Source: Manduca sexta (Eukaryota > Arthropoda > Insecta > Lepidoptera > Sphingidae). From it: a DNA stretch of 64,000 nucleotides. Shown here one piece after another: positions 11,728 to 24,342 of this stretch; within the stretch, counting starts at the first letter, position 1; each line of letters opens with the position of its first letter. Below the pieces are notes generated by a model. That model saw nothing but the letters and a program-made list of their open reading frames with translations. It did no database searches and was not told where the DNA came from. The translations under genes were made by a program, and so were the position numbers. The stretch covers positions 6,820,001 through 6,884,000 of the forward strand of contig NC_051120.1 in assembly GCF_014839805.1 (NCBI RefSeq), read 5' to 3'.

Positions 11728-13097
11728 TAATTTAATGGGTGTAGTGCATACCTACTTATTTTAAGGTTATGTGTGAATTAAAATAGCCTGAGGCCATACC
11801 CAAGACACCTTTCTATAATCGGTAACATTAATAAAAAACAAAAAAATGTGTATGTGACAGACTTATTTCTGAGATAATATGTCATTAATAAACATAATTA
11901 GGTTTTCTATTCTTTTTCTGTTATGTAATGGTTGCCACCGATTATTTAAAGGTGTTGCCAATGTCGAAAAATAATAGCAGTTTCAAAACAAAAATAAAAA
12001 ATAAGGTATTCAAAAAAACTCAATTAAAAAAAATTGCGTAACTAATTGCAGAAAGATATCTTGACTACAGCCTCTGTATAGAACCTATCTCCCTAAATAA
12101 GTGGTTTTGTTTTAGAATTTGACAAGTTGTTCAAAAGAATAACCGTTTAAAAAAAAAGCTTTTTAACTTTATAGTGTAGTGTAGTCGATAAATAAAATAC
12201 CACATCAATGAAAGTGATTTTATGTTAGGTAAAAAAACAAATTTGTAGATTTTGGATTTAAAATTTGTACTGTTTATGTATCTTTTAGTGTTAAGATATT
12301 CTTAATGATTCAGTGCACTTGTTAATTATCCAAATTATATATTTAAGTATATTTAAATATTATAATTATTGTAAACGCGCGCATAAAACGTTACCTATGT
12401 TGTGATTTTAGAACTCATTGTCCAAAATTGTATTTAGTTTTAAGTTAGTAATACAATGCTTGGTTACCAAATTAAGCTAGGTTTTTATAGTTTAGAAGCA
12501 ACCAAAATCTATTACGAATATTCTATTTTCCTTAGTTTTTAAATATATAAAAAAAATCGTGAATTCTTCCAACTAGTTGCCACGTACTAACATACATGAT
12601 AAATATGTTTAATAATATTTTAACATCAAAGAGAATACTTATAAGCAAATGTATTGAAAATTGGCGACATATTACGTCAAGCAACGTTTGGAAATAAATT
12701 CGTATAATACGGGATAAATAAATCTTTATCAATGTATTAATTTGGAACATCTTTTATATTCTTTAATAATTATATACTTACGTGTTAATGTTTATGTAAT
12801 TTAGGTTATTTAATAAATGCACGCTGGGTTTTGTAATCATTTTTCTTTATTTTCAAAAATCACTTTGGGTAATGCATTGCTTTGCAAACCGATGGCACTT
12901 CAAGAATGCAGGTTAAAAGCATTTCGTGGTTGGCAACGCATCAGAATCGTTATTTTGCGTACGTTTCCACTGAATATCGTTCTGTCAGATTTAAGTGGGT
13001 CTTACATTCTTCATTTATTAAATGGGTTTTGTGTTTATTCTCAACTTTGTGTACTAAGGTCTTTTCACGGCAAAGTGACCTACTGATCCTAATTGTA

Positions 13098-13215
13098 AGA
13101 TGAGTGGTGTCCAGTGGAACGTCGACTGACGACAGATGATTACCCTTCGACAGTAGACATAATTATGCCGGCCTGTGGGAACTGGACATACACAGGCTGA
13201 TTCCTATATTTTGGA
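13098..13215 (-). mobile_element. SINE-like family B fragment (GGTAGGATAT family), reversed
   Basis: Read on the - strand it contains CAGCCTGTGTATGTCC, AGGCCGGCATAATTATGTC and GATAATCATCTGTCGTCAG-like wording, matching the central part of the full copy at 57150-57408. Confidence 0.6.
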
Positions 13216-13519
13216 TACGTTACGAATAACTATAGATCGTCTTTTTACTTTTCTAAAGATTTTATGATGATGCCTAAACTTTAGGTCCAATAAACGAAAG
13301 GTATTTGCCAGTCGAGATCGATAGTATCATGGATTTTCATGTGATATGTGAGACGTAAGGGCGATTTATTTGGCTCCATCACTTCATGTGAGACACGAGG
13401 AAGAGTAATGGCTGGAACATTCAACACGTTTAAATAGAGGCCAAAATGCGTTAACAGCATACTATTTATAGGGGATTCAATTGGGATTTTTTGTAGAGAA
13501 TCGAAATAAAACTAGTTTT

Positions 13520-13640
13520 CACATTTCATTCGCGGTTTTTTGTATTTTTATTTTTCCCGACGTTTCGATGGGTTTGCAGGTCTTCATGGTCCCAGGGCGG
13601 ACTGAGATGTAGATGGTCCGAAAAGTATAAGTTACTGTAT
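13520..13640 (+). repeat. Repeat fragment with TTTTCCCGACGTTTCG
   Basis: The phrase GCGGTTTTTTGTATTTTTATTTTTCCCGACGTTTCG followed by GCAGGTCTTCATGGTC recurs in diverged form at 38890-39000 (CTCCCGACGTTTGG, GCAATCTTCATTGTC). It is a lepidopteran interspersed repeat of unresolved class. Confidence 0.45.
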
Positions 13641-16600
13641 CTACTTACATTTTAGGACGATACATTTTTTTAGTACAATAGTAAAATTCGACGCAGGACC
13701 TTTGATTTTAGTATGTATATGTTGAGAATTTCTGATCCAGTATTGCTATGCTCATGTATGTCGAATATTGATAATTACGATGAAATAATTGAGTAGTTTC
13801 TGGGATTTCACGCTATATTAGCATTCGCCTTAATACATTTTTTTTCCAAGCGATAAAGTACCACAATAAAAATGTTAAACTGCTAGTTTTTATGAATATC
13901 ACAGAATAATACAATGATAATGTTTAAGAGTTTTTATAACATACCTTGATAAATATCAAAGCTTCAATATCAATTATATCCCTCTACATTATACAAACTG
14001 AACTTTTACACGATGTTCTTGCGGTGTATCTTCACAAGAGGGATGAAAACAAACAAAAACGGAACAAAATACGCAAAATCCCGCAGGAGATATCGAAATC
14101 CAAACAAATCCCGTTTGTGTATAAAATTTACAAATGTACCGGAAGAGCGGGCCGCTTCCGGACATACACAACATGGCGCTACATCCGTTTATACATATTG
14201 TTACAATTGGATAAAACCTTTTGAAACAATATGGGTGGATTTAAAAATACCATAATATTATTATAAAGAGAAGCCATTGAGAGAACAACATTAAAGTTAA
14301 CGTACCTAATTCTTAACATGGACAAAAATGCACACATTACTACTTTAATTCCGAGGGCTTAGGCGGTCATTAAAATTACTATGTATATAACTGAAATTAC
14401 TATAATATGTTCATTATATTATAATTTTGTCATAAAGGAAAACAAATTAGAATTAAAATACCTTATTCATACAAATCATCATAAGGTGTGTTAAATAGTA
14501 TAAAACAGTAAATTTAGAATGAAAACATTTAAATTTAACACGAGTTTATCTATCATGACACTATGGTTCTTGACAATTTTTAATGCAATATAGATAAAAT
14601 AGTATGTTGTTGAAATATATATTTGCCTTTAATATATTCTTAAGAGTACAAAACGATAATAAACCATCGTAGTTATTTATTAAGTTCATTAAATTATTCT
14701 TGAAGTATAGTGCCATCTATTGTTTATATCAGTAACTAAAGACTTTCTTGATTCCTCATATGAGCTCTGTAACAGCACCATCTCTAGCCCACATAGCGAA
14801 TTATATGAAATTCGAAGTCACTCAAATTCGCTCAGTACGATACCTGTACCATCCGCTTTAACGTAACTTTCACATAGACTTTTCCACGCGTTCACTAGAT
14901 GGCGGTATTAACAATTTTAATTCGTTAACTAGAAAAATGATGTAAATATTGAGTTCTATTAGGGATCAAAAACATCTTTTAAAGAAATTATTAAAAATGA
15001 ATAACATATTTTTTTTTATCTGGTACTCTGGTGTATACAGTTAACTGCAAGGACCAACGGTAATATCTACAGTAAGCAGTTACTCTCAAGTGATTGTTGA
15101 CTATTTATCGCTAATAGGATGAGTAGGCATAAACATAAACACATCGTGGGAAGGTCGTCGCCTTTAAATCTCGTTATATATCTGTAGAATACTATGTGAG
15201 AAAGTATTCAATAATACACCAATAATAATCGTAACGTCTTGTAATGCTCTACTCTCAGTGTTGTACTGTTTTAATATTATTGAGACTGCGACGTACAATC
15301 ATAAGTACAGTATCATATTAATAAAAAAACAACTAAAGAAGCCGTTAAACCATAATTTTAAAGAATGAATTGGAATGCTGTTAATAATTATGCGATAACG
15401 AAGCCAATATACAATATTATGTTCTTGTCGGGCATTACTAGCTGTCTATTGACAAATTGGCATGATCGTCGAAGGGTTAAATAACCCGATTCCTACCAGC
15501 TTTCCTTACGTAATTTATGTAAAATGTAATTATCATTAGGATGATTTCCAGAGCGCATTTCTATATATTATTATTAGGTTCTATAGATAGTGTCCAAATT
15601 TGTGAGTGTGTGTGTGTGTTTTATTCTTCGCCACTGATTCGCACAAGACTAATAAAGTTAATGGTTAATAGTAAAATGTGAAGAAAATAACAAGGTCACT
15701 TAAATGTGTGCGTGTGGCGATCGCGTGCTTTGATTTTCCACTCATATCTAAACTTGTGTTTACAAAACTGTGCATAAACCACGCGATTTTTGTATGAATA
15801 ATAACCATTTTGGTATCACGCCTTTATCATTGAAGAAGAGAGTTATATAATTATGTATATTGTATTGAGATAACATATATACTCGTGAAATTAATGCATA
15901 AGTTGTTATGAAACGTTTATTACCATTTTAACGTTGATTAATTACTAATATAAATGAGCCTATATCAGTGACTTCAAAGATTATATAGAGCGGACATGTG
16001 GAATGTACCGTGAAAAGCAAAATAAGAATGTAAAATACGCTATATTTTTTCCATGTTGTGATTTGCATATTTTTAATGTGCATATCTAATTATATATCTA
16101 AGGACGCTGTGACATCATGTCACACGGACATTTCAAATACGACAAGCACTTATTACTAATTGGTAATTAGTAACTTTCGGAGCATAAAGGACAATGCCCA
16201 AAACCAGGCTATCTTTGCGTCAGTCATGCGTCTTAACCAAATAACCATGTACAATCATAATTTTAATTATTACTTCATTTGAATTTATTTCAGTCATGAG
16301 CAAATAGGGGTTATAAAGATATGAAAAAAACAGTTGTTAAATTGTTGCAAATCAAACACTGGGTAATTAATTGCCAATATGGCGAATTGATACTAATTTA
16401 TAACAAATTCCCCTTTTAAATGGAATAAAAAAGTTAATATGTGCATATTATTAATAAATGTGCTTGTACTTGAATCTATAATATATGGATTAAATATATT
16501 ATTCATTAAACAAAAGTATTATTATAAAAAAATATATTTTACTTAATAATTATGACCAAACTCCAAATAACTGGTAAAAAAGATAAAATATTAATCCTTC

Positions 16601-16905
16601 TAAAAACAAACAAATGGCGACTTGTACTTGCATTGACAGAAATACTAGTCAGCTTAAACATGTCTGGACTTTATTTTTAATTAAATAAATATATGGGTAC
16701 TGATTTTTATTACACTGGCAGCTGAAATAAATGACATTTGACACTTTAGATTTGTCCGAATGAAAATATTTCATTATTAAAATATTTTACTCAAGATCGG
16801 AGTGTTATTCTTATGTATTTTAATGTTGAGTCGAGAAATTCACTGTTAAGAAACAAGATGTATAGTGTGTGTTCCGAACTTTGAGGAACTCCGGAAGCCT
16901 TTTAG

Positions 16906-17254
16906 TTAGCAACACAACGTCGTCTAGAGCCTAGACCACTAGACCCAGGACAGTTCATCGAGGCGACATATCCCGGCGGTGTATTAACTGCACCATTGCG
17001 GTGCCACAGCAACGGTAAGTATATTTCTTAGACAAGCTATCCAGTTTGTAAGTTATGTAGATTATTATTAACCTACCCACAATGTGGGAAAAATCTTGCA
17101 AAAACTAAAGAAAACAGTTTAAAAATAATAATAATCTGAACATGTTTACTCAACTTCTACATTATACTTTAGGTTTCAAGGCTGGAATGAATTTGTGCTG
17201 CCTGCTGTAGATCAGTTAATAAAGAGGTTCACAGACAACAACGACATGACATGA
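16906..17254 (+). other. Possible pair of terminal coding exons (16906..17014 and 17173..17210 or ..17254)
   Basis: A GC-rich block follows an acceptor-like CCTTTTAG and ends at CAACG with a good donor GTAAGT at 17015. The next acceptor ATACTTTAG ends at 17172, giving a 158-bp intron. Two frames cross this junction open. One, open from 16906, ends in TAG at 17208-17210. The other opens only after an in-frame TAG upstream in exon A, reads FQGWNEFVLPAVDQLIKRF in the second exon and ends in TGA at 17252-17254. No upstream exon or start codon was found, and I recognise no family. It may be the end of a gene, a spliced non-coding transcript or part of an unknown repeat. Confidence 0.28.
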
Positions 17255-19500
17255 CCCGACCAGCACTGCAAGAAGTAATTCACTCACTTCAGCAGTATTA
17301 TAAGCGTATTGCGGCCACATCAAGTTCTTGGTTGTTTTCTGGGAAGCCATATCTATCAAAAATACACATGTATATAAAAATATACATCGGATTTCGTATT
17401 TCTTGTTTTATTTTTCTTTTCCTATGATAAGTAACTATTAGCCTAATCATGCTGTGAAGTTAGTTCCTGGGTTCCTGTTCGATTTCCAGGCCAAGCAACA
17501 TTTTATCTCGGTGTTTCTGACATGACTTGCCTGGGATCGGAATCCTCCAAAGAGGGTTGGCGTCAGGAATACGGCCGGTCATAAAAACTAAGCTGAATCT
17601 ATTCTACAATATGTGTTGACGCCATATTGAAATGAGATAATGGCAGGTGAAAATAAAGATTAAGTTAATCCATGCAATAGAATAAGTCATAAGTCAGAAA
17701 AATATGTACTTATACAAAGAGTCGGGTATTATATGCTCAGTGGAAAAACTAATATTCCGCCATACTATCTTAGAAGTTTTATTGGAGCTTCGTCTCATCA
17801 GATATGTTAATACCTATCAGTTTCTTATGAGGGCGATTAAAGCTAAGTGAAAAGAATGTTAAAAGAAGGAACTGCAATACTGAACTTAATTAGGCACGTA
17901 GGTACTTTCCGTACATTATTGCAGTCCATACTTAACCTCAAAATAACCGAGTTATAAAAATTCTGATTACTCCGAACTCCCATCGAATATCCAATTGTTT
18001 TCAATTTGTATAAGATTTAGGATATATTTCCTATAGTTTAGTGAAGGTTTTGTACAGACGCAAGCGTAGCCCAACTTTCATACAAAAATGGGCATTCTCC
18101 TTTGATCCCATTGTCCGGTCTATAACTAATTATACCGTTTAATATCTTTGGCTTTTATGTAAATGTTTACATTAGTGATATAGACATATTGCAAGGATTT
18201 ACATACTGGAAGTGCATTTTGGTACAAGGACTATCTTTACATGTTAAAGGCGATGATCTTTATCTACATTTGTAGATATTTGTTATGTAAATGTCAAAGT
18301 AAAACTTAAAAGCAATGGCAACAATCATGTTATAAAAGCCTGACCAGGGAAATAATAAACCGGATTTGGGATCTCTTTTTAATTTAAAAGATCCAAAATG
18401 TATGGTCCAAAATTTATCGCAAATTGTATGATCCTAATTTCAATTATACCATTAGTTAAAGAACAAAACCAAATGCTATTAATTTCATAACACTGCGTTA
18501 TTGGACGTATAACTTTTGCATTATATTATTAATGTTTAATATGTCACTCGCCTGTCCCTCGCCTATCCAGATTATATAACCGAATTGTAGATCTGATTGT
18601 ATTGACATATTTAATGACTCGCATTCTATCTTCAAAAAGAAAATATTGAACTCGCTTGTTGTAACCTAAATTTAGTTTTATATTCAGTCTTATATTTACT
18701 ATATACTGCACTTATGGTGCAGCCAATTGTTTATTGTTATGTATTTAATATAGTCATGCTGTGACAGCCAGTAATTAAAACAGCACTGCAGCAATTACTT
18801 ATGGAATTGTTAAAAAACAAACTATGTATGGTGTATGTTTTGTTGGCTGTTCAAATAAATAAATACATCATATATTTTCTTACTACCTATTACAGGCGGA
18901 TTCGGCAGCTTTCTCTACCAACTTTCCTGCTAAAAAGGTACTATTTAATATAATTCCAGGGTAAATTTACTTACATAGTTTATATGATAATTTAGGATAT
19001 AGTCTATGTTTGTGCCAAATTTTATCAAAATCCGCTCAGCGATACCACCGTTCGCATCTAACAAACATCCAAAGATCTTAATGATCTTTCGCATTTACTT
19101 AAAAGGAGTACGATTGGAGTTTTCAATCAATAACCTATCTCGTGTATGCACTTTAGTGTTACAGATTAGAGGTTACACAACATGGCTAAGGTCGCTTCAT
19201 TCCGTTGCATAAGAAATTTACATTAATAAATAAATCTAATGATGTTATTTGTTCTTGTAGGTTACTCTAATGCATAGGTGGGTAGACATCAATATTTAAT
19301 TTTAGTGTTTTCAAATTTACAACATTAAACTTTACTGCGAAATTTATTGTTTCAATATATGGAATTTAACCTTAGCCATTATTTATTATAAATCCTGCAA
19401 TATGCATGAATATTTTTAGATTAATAAAATCATTTCGGGAAAAAGAATCTGTAGATATTGGAATGTAGGTAAATCTTAACTCAAATAGCAATGTTTATGC

Positions 19501-19632
19501 ATGGTTCCAAAAGGCCGGCATAATTGTGTGGACTGTCGAGGGGTAATCATCTCTCGTCAGTCGACATTCTATTGATCCCCGTTCTATTTACCATCAGGTG
19601 TGGCGGGGTCACGTTGCCTTGTCAGTATAAAA
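19501..19632 (+). mobile_element. SINE-like family B fragment
   Basis: The block from GGTTCCAAAAGGCCGGCATA through GACTGTCGAGGGGTAATCAT to a terminal TATAAAAAAA matches the 3' half of the copies at 40188, 57150 and 61541. Confidence 0.65.
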
Positions 19633-19746
19633 AAATGGTTCTGTATAAATAGTAGATGTACATATGTATGTAAGTATGTGATTATAGTTGGTTAAAATAT
19701 TACATTGATTTGGGTGTTGAAAAGTAAATGCAATATTTACGATAAT

Positions 19747-19796
19747 ATTATATTTAAATCCCTTTGTTGATAAGAACAAAGGGATTTAAATATAAT
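19747..19796. repeat. Perfect inverted repeat, 22-bp arms, 6-nt loop
   Basis: Left arm 19747-19768 (ending ATCCCTTTGTT), loop GATAAG 19769-19774, right arm 19775-19796 (starting AACAAAGGGAT). Every base in the arms pairs. Possible origins are a MITE remnant, a palindromic duplication or a small hairpin RNA; nothing seen separates these. Confidence 0.85.
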
Positions 19797-21550
19797 TAGT
19801 ATAGCATATGTTCTATTTATATATAATTAGTAAAACAAGTGATGGCTTTTTCAGGGCCTTGTCAGATGATCTGGTTCCTTTTGTCATACGGAAATATATT
19901 TTAATATGGAATTTAATTTAAAAGAATTAACATCCTCGCGTTGTTTCACATATTTCACAACGATGCGATCCAATTTTGTAATACGTTTCATAATAAGTGT
20001 AATACACACTCGACATTGCGGCGTGTGAACTTTTTCCATTATTGAAACAAGTTTTCGGCTCATCTAATAGTAACCGCAATATACATTCAAGGTATTTAGT
20101 TTGTGTTGCGAATATAGGCCACTATCTATTGATTGTGAGTTAAAATTTTGCGAAATTTAACTTGTCTTTATAGATTCTTTCGTATTGTTATAGAAGTGGG
20201 CCACGAATAAATCCATATTCGATTGTGGTAATTACTTTAATATTCATAATATTCGTTGGCTTTAAAGGAAGCCTTAAAGGTTGAGACTGGATCTTTTCTT
20301 GGTTCTATATTTAATATAAAAATTATAAAATCATACATCACGCTATTATCCACGAAGGGCCATTCAGAGGTGGACACTAACTGAACTGTGTTCCTAGGGC
20401 CGCGGCAAATGTCCGTGCGGGCGTGCATTCAGTGTGGTGACCGAGCGCACAAGAATTACCTCGGGCGTCTAGATGATTATATACGAATTAACAACGTGTG
20501 TAACATAATGATTCTATAATTACATACATTTCAACTTACTACATAAATAATTGAGTCTTTTCAATTACCCCAAGTTCTTTATGAAATATGAATCCTCGAG
20601 TGAGGTTTTATTAAAAGTTTACTGCGAAGACGATTACTAGAAGCAGGAAAGTTTTCGCGATTAAAGTTTGCCGGTGGTTGTGTTCACGCTTTACTTTAAG
20701 ATTGTTCTGAATTATTAAAATTCGTATAATAAATATCCTATACCTTAGATTATACAGGGTCACTGACATTAAATAATAATTGGAACCTCATACTCGTCTA
20801 CCTTCAGTAGCATTGTACCAAAAATCATCCAAGAATAAAGTTTCCTGGAAACCTCGATTTTGTTTTTGTGCTTTTTTAATCATTTTGTAAATGACTGCGA
20901 ATATGACGTATGCGTGAGTGTATTTCTGACTGAAACTGTGACTTCAGCGTTGTGATGAATTCTCGTATAGTAGCATTAGGGCTTGTAAAATTAATGTTAT
21001 TATTTATTGATATTTATTTTGTTAGAAACGTACCTTGTTTTATTTTACATTTACGGGTCTAAAATAAGTAAGTAGCGTTTCGTAACGCAATGTAAAACAT
21101 ACGAATATATTTTATTAATAACACCTATCTGAAGTTAATATTTATGGCTGCGTTTTAACAAAATAGATTAATGTTTATCTAATAAACGTTCATGAATAAT
21201 ATTTATGATCATTTTAAATTACAAACTAGTTTCAAATATCAGAAATCAACAGAACAATTTTGTGATGAAAACAGATCTCTATTCGGACCAAGGCAAACAA
21301 AGGCATTGTCTAGATCTCCGAATCTGGTGCGGTCATTATGATGAAATTAGTCAGACACGAAGCAAATTAACGTGATTTGAACTTTAGAACGGCGGAGTTT
21401 ATTGTATTTGTTACTAATAATATAAATCCAAAAGTTTGTGGACATGTTTGAATGTTTGTTAGAAGTAACTCAAGTAGCCGAAAAACCAATGAACAGTTTT
21501 CGATGAAATTTTACACATATATCCTGAATTATATAATTATTATTTAATAA

Positions 21551-21870
21551 GTGGTGATAGCCTAGCTGGGTATGGAACGGACTGCCGAGACGAATATCCA
21601 TAGGTTCGAATCCTAAGGGCACACACCACTGACTTTTCTAAAAAAATATGTATATATTCTTGGTGAATTACTCGCTTTAAGCGCGAAGAAAAACACCGCG
21701 AGGGCACCTGCATACCTGAGAAATTCTCTATAGGAATTTTGAGGGTGTGTGAAGTCTACCAATCTGCACTAGGCCTGCGTGGTGGACTCCGTCCACCACG
21801 CTAATCGCTCTCAGTAGTAGAGGAGGCGTGTGCATAGCAGTAGGCCAGTATATAATACAGGGCTATAATA
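21551..21870 (+). mobile_element. tRNA-derived SINE, full-length copy (unit 1 of the array)
   Basis: Begins GTGGTGATAGCCTAGCTGGG, an A-box-like tRNA head, with the B box GGTTCGAATCC at 21603-21613. The body includes GAGAAATTCTCTATAGGAAT and GAAGTCTACCAATCTGCACT. It ends with GTATATAATACAGGGCTATA and an AT tail. This is a well-known lepidopteran SINE layout; the Pol III boxes suggest it was transcribed from its own promoter. Confidence 0.75.
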
Positions 21871-22666
21871 TTATTTTTATATTATATCCTGAATTAATAT
21901 ATAAGCTACTTTTTATTCATAAAAATGATAGTTTAATTGTTAACGGGAAAGATTTACGTGGGCATCCTAAGGGCACACACCACTGACTTTTCTAAAAAAA
22001 TATGTATATATTCTTAATGAATTACTCGCTTTAAGCGCGAAGAAAAACACCGCGAGGACACCTGCATACCTGAGAAATTCTCTACAGGAATTTTGAGGGT
22101 GTGTGAAGTCTACCAATCTGCACTAGGCCTGCGTGGTGGACTCCGTCCACCACGCTAATCGCTCTCAGTAGTAGAGGAGGCGTGTGCGTAGCAGTAGGCC
22201 AGTATATAATACAGGGCTATAATATAATTATTATATTATATCCTGAATTAAGATATAAGCTAGTTTTTATTCATAAAAATGATAGTTTAATTGTTAACGG
22301 GAAAGATTTACGTGGGCATCCTAAGGGCACACACCACTGACTTTTCTAAAAAAATATGTATATGTTCTTAATGAATTACTCGCTTTAAGCGCGAAGAAAA
22401 ACACCGCGAGGACACCTGCATACCTGAGAAATTCTCTACAGGAATTTTGAGGGTGTGTGAAGTCTACCAATCTGCACTAGGCCTGCGTGGTGGACTCCGT
22501 CCACCACGCTAATCGCTCTCAGTAGTAGAGGAGGCGTGTGCGTAGCAGTAGGCCAGTATATAATACAGGGCTATAATATAATTATTATATTATATCCTGA
22601 ATTAAGATATAAGCTAGTTTTTATTCATAAAAATGATAGTTTAATTGTTAACGGGAAAGATTTACG
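21612..22666 (+). repeat. Three-copy tandem array, 354-bp unit, made of a headless SINE plus flank
   Basis: Units start at 21612, 21966 and 22320 (CCTAAGGGCACACACCACTG), giving a period of 354 bp twice. Each unit is the SINE body without its Pol III head, followed by about 95 bp of the element into which the SINE had inserted (TATCCTGAATTA..GGGAAAGATTTACG). Units 2 and 3 are nearly identical and share differences from unit 1 (GAGGACACC against GAGGGCACC; GTGCGTAGC against GTGCATAGC), so the third copy arose later from the second. Confidence 0.9.
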
Positions 22667-22924
22667 CAGATGAAGCCGCAGGAAATAGCTAGCAAGAATA
22701 ATTTTAAAACGTATCGTCTATGTTATTTAGTTTAGTAAAGTTACAAGAGAATAGGTTATTGAGAAACACGGGTCACGCTCCATGTGTGAAAATGCTATTT
22801 TATGACCGTCTGGGACTGTTTGTTTCTCAACTTTGACAAAGTGTGATTGTTACCGCATAACGGTGTTCAATAATAGTTGTAATTCTTAGTTGTTAAATAG
22901 TAGTAGTAAGAGATTGGTATTGAT

Positions 22925-23297
22925 GAATCCCTTACTATAATAGTCGTCTTTACTTTTCGGGCAACAGGTCTTGTTTATTGTTAATTAAAAATACTTTATT
23001 ACAATGATTTAGTTTTGCAAAATGTTATAAAAGAATTCAGATAATCCATGATAAATGTCGACGACTTGTAACAGGCAACCTTTTGGGATGTTATTTACGA
23101 TAAATATTGTGTTGAATCGCTTACTATAATTATTGTTTTTATTTTTCGTGCAACAGGTCTCACTTATTAATAATTAAAAATACTTTATTCTATCGATTTA
23201 CTTTTGCTTAATCATTAATAAAATAATTTAGATAATCCATGACAAACGACGCATTGTTTTAGCAGATAACCTTTTGGTATTTCATCTACGATAAATC
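22925..23297 (+). repeat. Diverged tandem duplication, period about 189 bp
   Basis: Copy 1 (22925-23113) and copy 2 (23114-23297) share in order: GAATC(C/G)CTTACTATAAT, CAACAGGTCT, TTAAAAATACTTTATT, AGATAATCCATGA, CCTTTTGG and ACGATAAAT. Point differences and small gaps are spread evenly, so the duplication is old. Confidence 0.75.
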
Positions 23298-23482
23298 TTA
23301 AGTGTGATTAAACTTATATATTCTATTGATGCACTCATTTACATACCTTTTAACGTTGAAGGATCTTTTACTCAAACAGTTTATAATAAAATGCAAATAT
23401 GCATTTACGCCGTTACGCTTGTTAAGCCCATACGGGTAGGCAGAGGCGCATCTGTTTATAACTCAAAGATGTTGAATTTATT

Positions 23483-23745
23483 GTCTGCCTTGGTGGCGTA
23501 GTTTTACTGTATGTGCGGTACGACAGCGCTCCGAGGTCCTGGGTTCGAATTCCGGGTCGGGCAAAGTGATATTTGGGTTTTTTAGCCCAGTATCAGTCCG
23601 GAATGTAGAAATTTGTGCCCGATATGGCGATACGCTCGCCCCTTATCACATCATGGGACGGAACACACTTGGCGAAAAGTGGGTGCCCTGGTTGCGCCTC
23701 TGCATCCCCCCTCAGATATAAATGCGTGATGTTGTGTGTATTTAC
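23483..23745 (+). mobile_element. tRNA-derived SINE, family A
   Basis: Starts TCTGCCTTGGTGGCGTAGTT (A-box-like). The B box is GGTTCGAATTCC near 23541-23552, followed by GGGTCGGGCAAAGTGATATT, then TCACATCATGGGACGGAACA and CTTGGCGAAAAGTGGGTGCC. This is the best preserved member; diverged copies lie at 33995, 36018, 54476 and, reversed, 27010, 60165 and 62770. A reversed fragment of the same family (CCCATACGGGTAGGCAGAGG) lies just upstream at 23425-23460. Confidence 0.7.
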
Positions 23746-23924
23746 TACATAGTTTTAGGTGTTTTTGGTGCGAAGGTCTTAAGTAATTCCTGAGATCCTA
23801 AACGAAACACTTGTATTTATTATTAAGTAATTTCTTTTATTACTACCTCACGATTTACAGATCTATTACTATGATGGTCATTGGATTAATAAATTATAGA
23901 GCACGTGTGAGATTCGTTTTATAC

Positions 23925-24080
23925 AACAACTAGCTTTTGCCTGTGGTTGCACCTGAGTGTTTTATTGTTTCCGGGATAAAAACTACGAGTAATGTAGCTT
24001 TCTATTAGTGGAACAAAATTCAAATCGGTTTAGTAGTTTCTGAGATTAGCGCGTTCCAACAAACTCTTCGGCTTTATATA
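23925..24080 (-). repeat. Short interspersed element, reversed
   Basis: Reads CAACTAGCTTTTGCCTGTGG at the left and GCGCGTTCCAACAAACTCTTCGGCTTTATATAG at the right, the reverse of 8815-9005. Confidence 0.55.
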
Positions 24081-24342
24081 GTCCTACTAATATTATAAAT
24101 GCGAAAGTTTGTGAACATGGATGTATGTATGTTTGTTCCTTATTCACGAAAAACCTCCTGAGCGGATTTGGATGAAATTTTACAGTAATATTGCTTATAA
24201 ATCAGAATAACACATAGGCTACAATTTATGAAATTATGTGTAATTTGATCATAATATAACGATACATATCAATTAAGTCGAAAAAAAACTATCCCGGAAA
24301 ACTCATTCACGCGGGCGAATCCGCAAGCAAAAGCTAGTAGTA
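24078..24342 (+). repeat. Short interspersed element, direct orientation
   Basis: Starts TAGTCCTACTAATATTATAAATGCGAAAG and ends CACGCGGGCGAATCCGCAAGC, then AAAAGCTAGTAGTA. It directly abuts the reversed element at 23925-24080, so the two form a head-to-head pair. Non-coding. Confidence 0.55.

Larger units (their letters stand above)
10805..16905. other. Intergenic stretch after the DM4/DM12-like gene
   Basis: AT-rich DNA with the poly(A) candidate at 10951, a TIR element at 11492-11727, a reversed SINE fragment at 13098-13215 and a repeat fragment at 13520-13640. A possible 40-nt exon near 11113-11152 was judged too weak. No gene is supported. Confidence 0.5.
17255..21400. other. Non-coding stretch with repeat debris
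   Basis: AT-rich. It holds a SINE-like fragment around 17450-17640 (GGTTCCTGTTCGATTTCCAGG resembling a Pol III B box), a family B fragment at 19501-19632 and a perfect hairpin at 19747-19796. A GC-richer patch at 20340-20470 contains a short - strand open frame that I could not support as an exon. Confidence 0.45.
21410..22703 (+). mobile_element. Short interspersed element interrupted by a SINE array
   Basis: The start (TACTAATAATATAAATCCAA, then AGTTTGTGGACATG) and the end (GGGAAAGATTTACG, then GCAGATGAAGCCGC and AGCTAGCAA) are the two ends of the same class as 24078-24342. Between them lies the SINE-derived tandem array. The sequence TATCCTGAATTA occurs just before the SINE and again after each SINE tail, as expected of a target duplication. 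Confidence 0.55.

Noticed and set aside
20237..20470. GC-richer patch with a 63-codon - strand open frame
   Set aside because: It might be a first exon or promoter of a - strand gene, but no donor, signal peptide or downstream exon could be matched.
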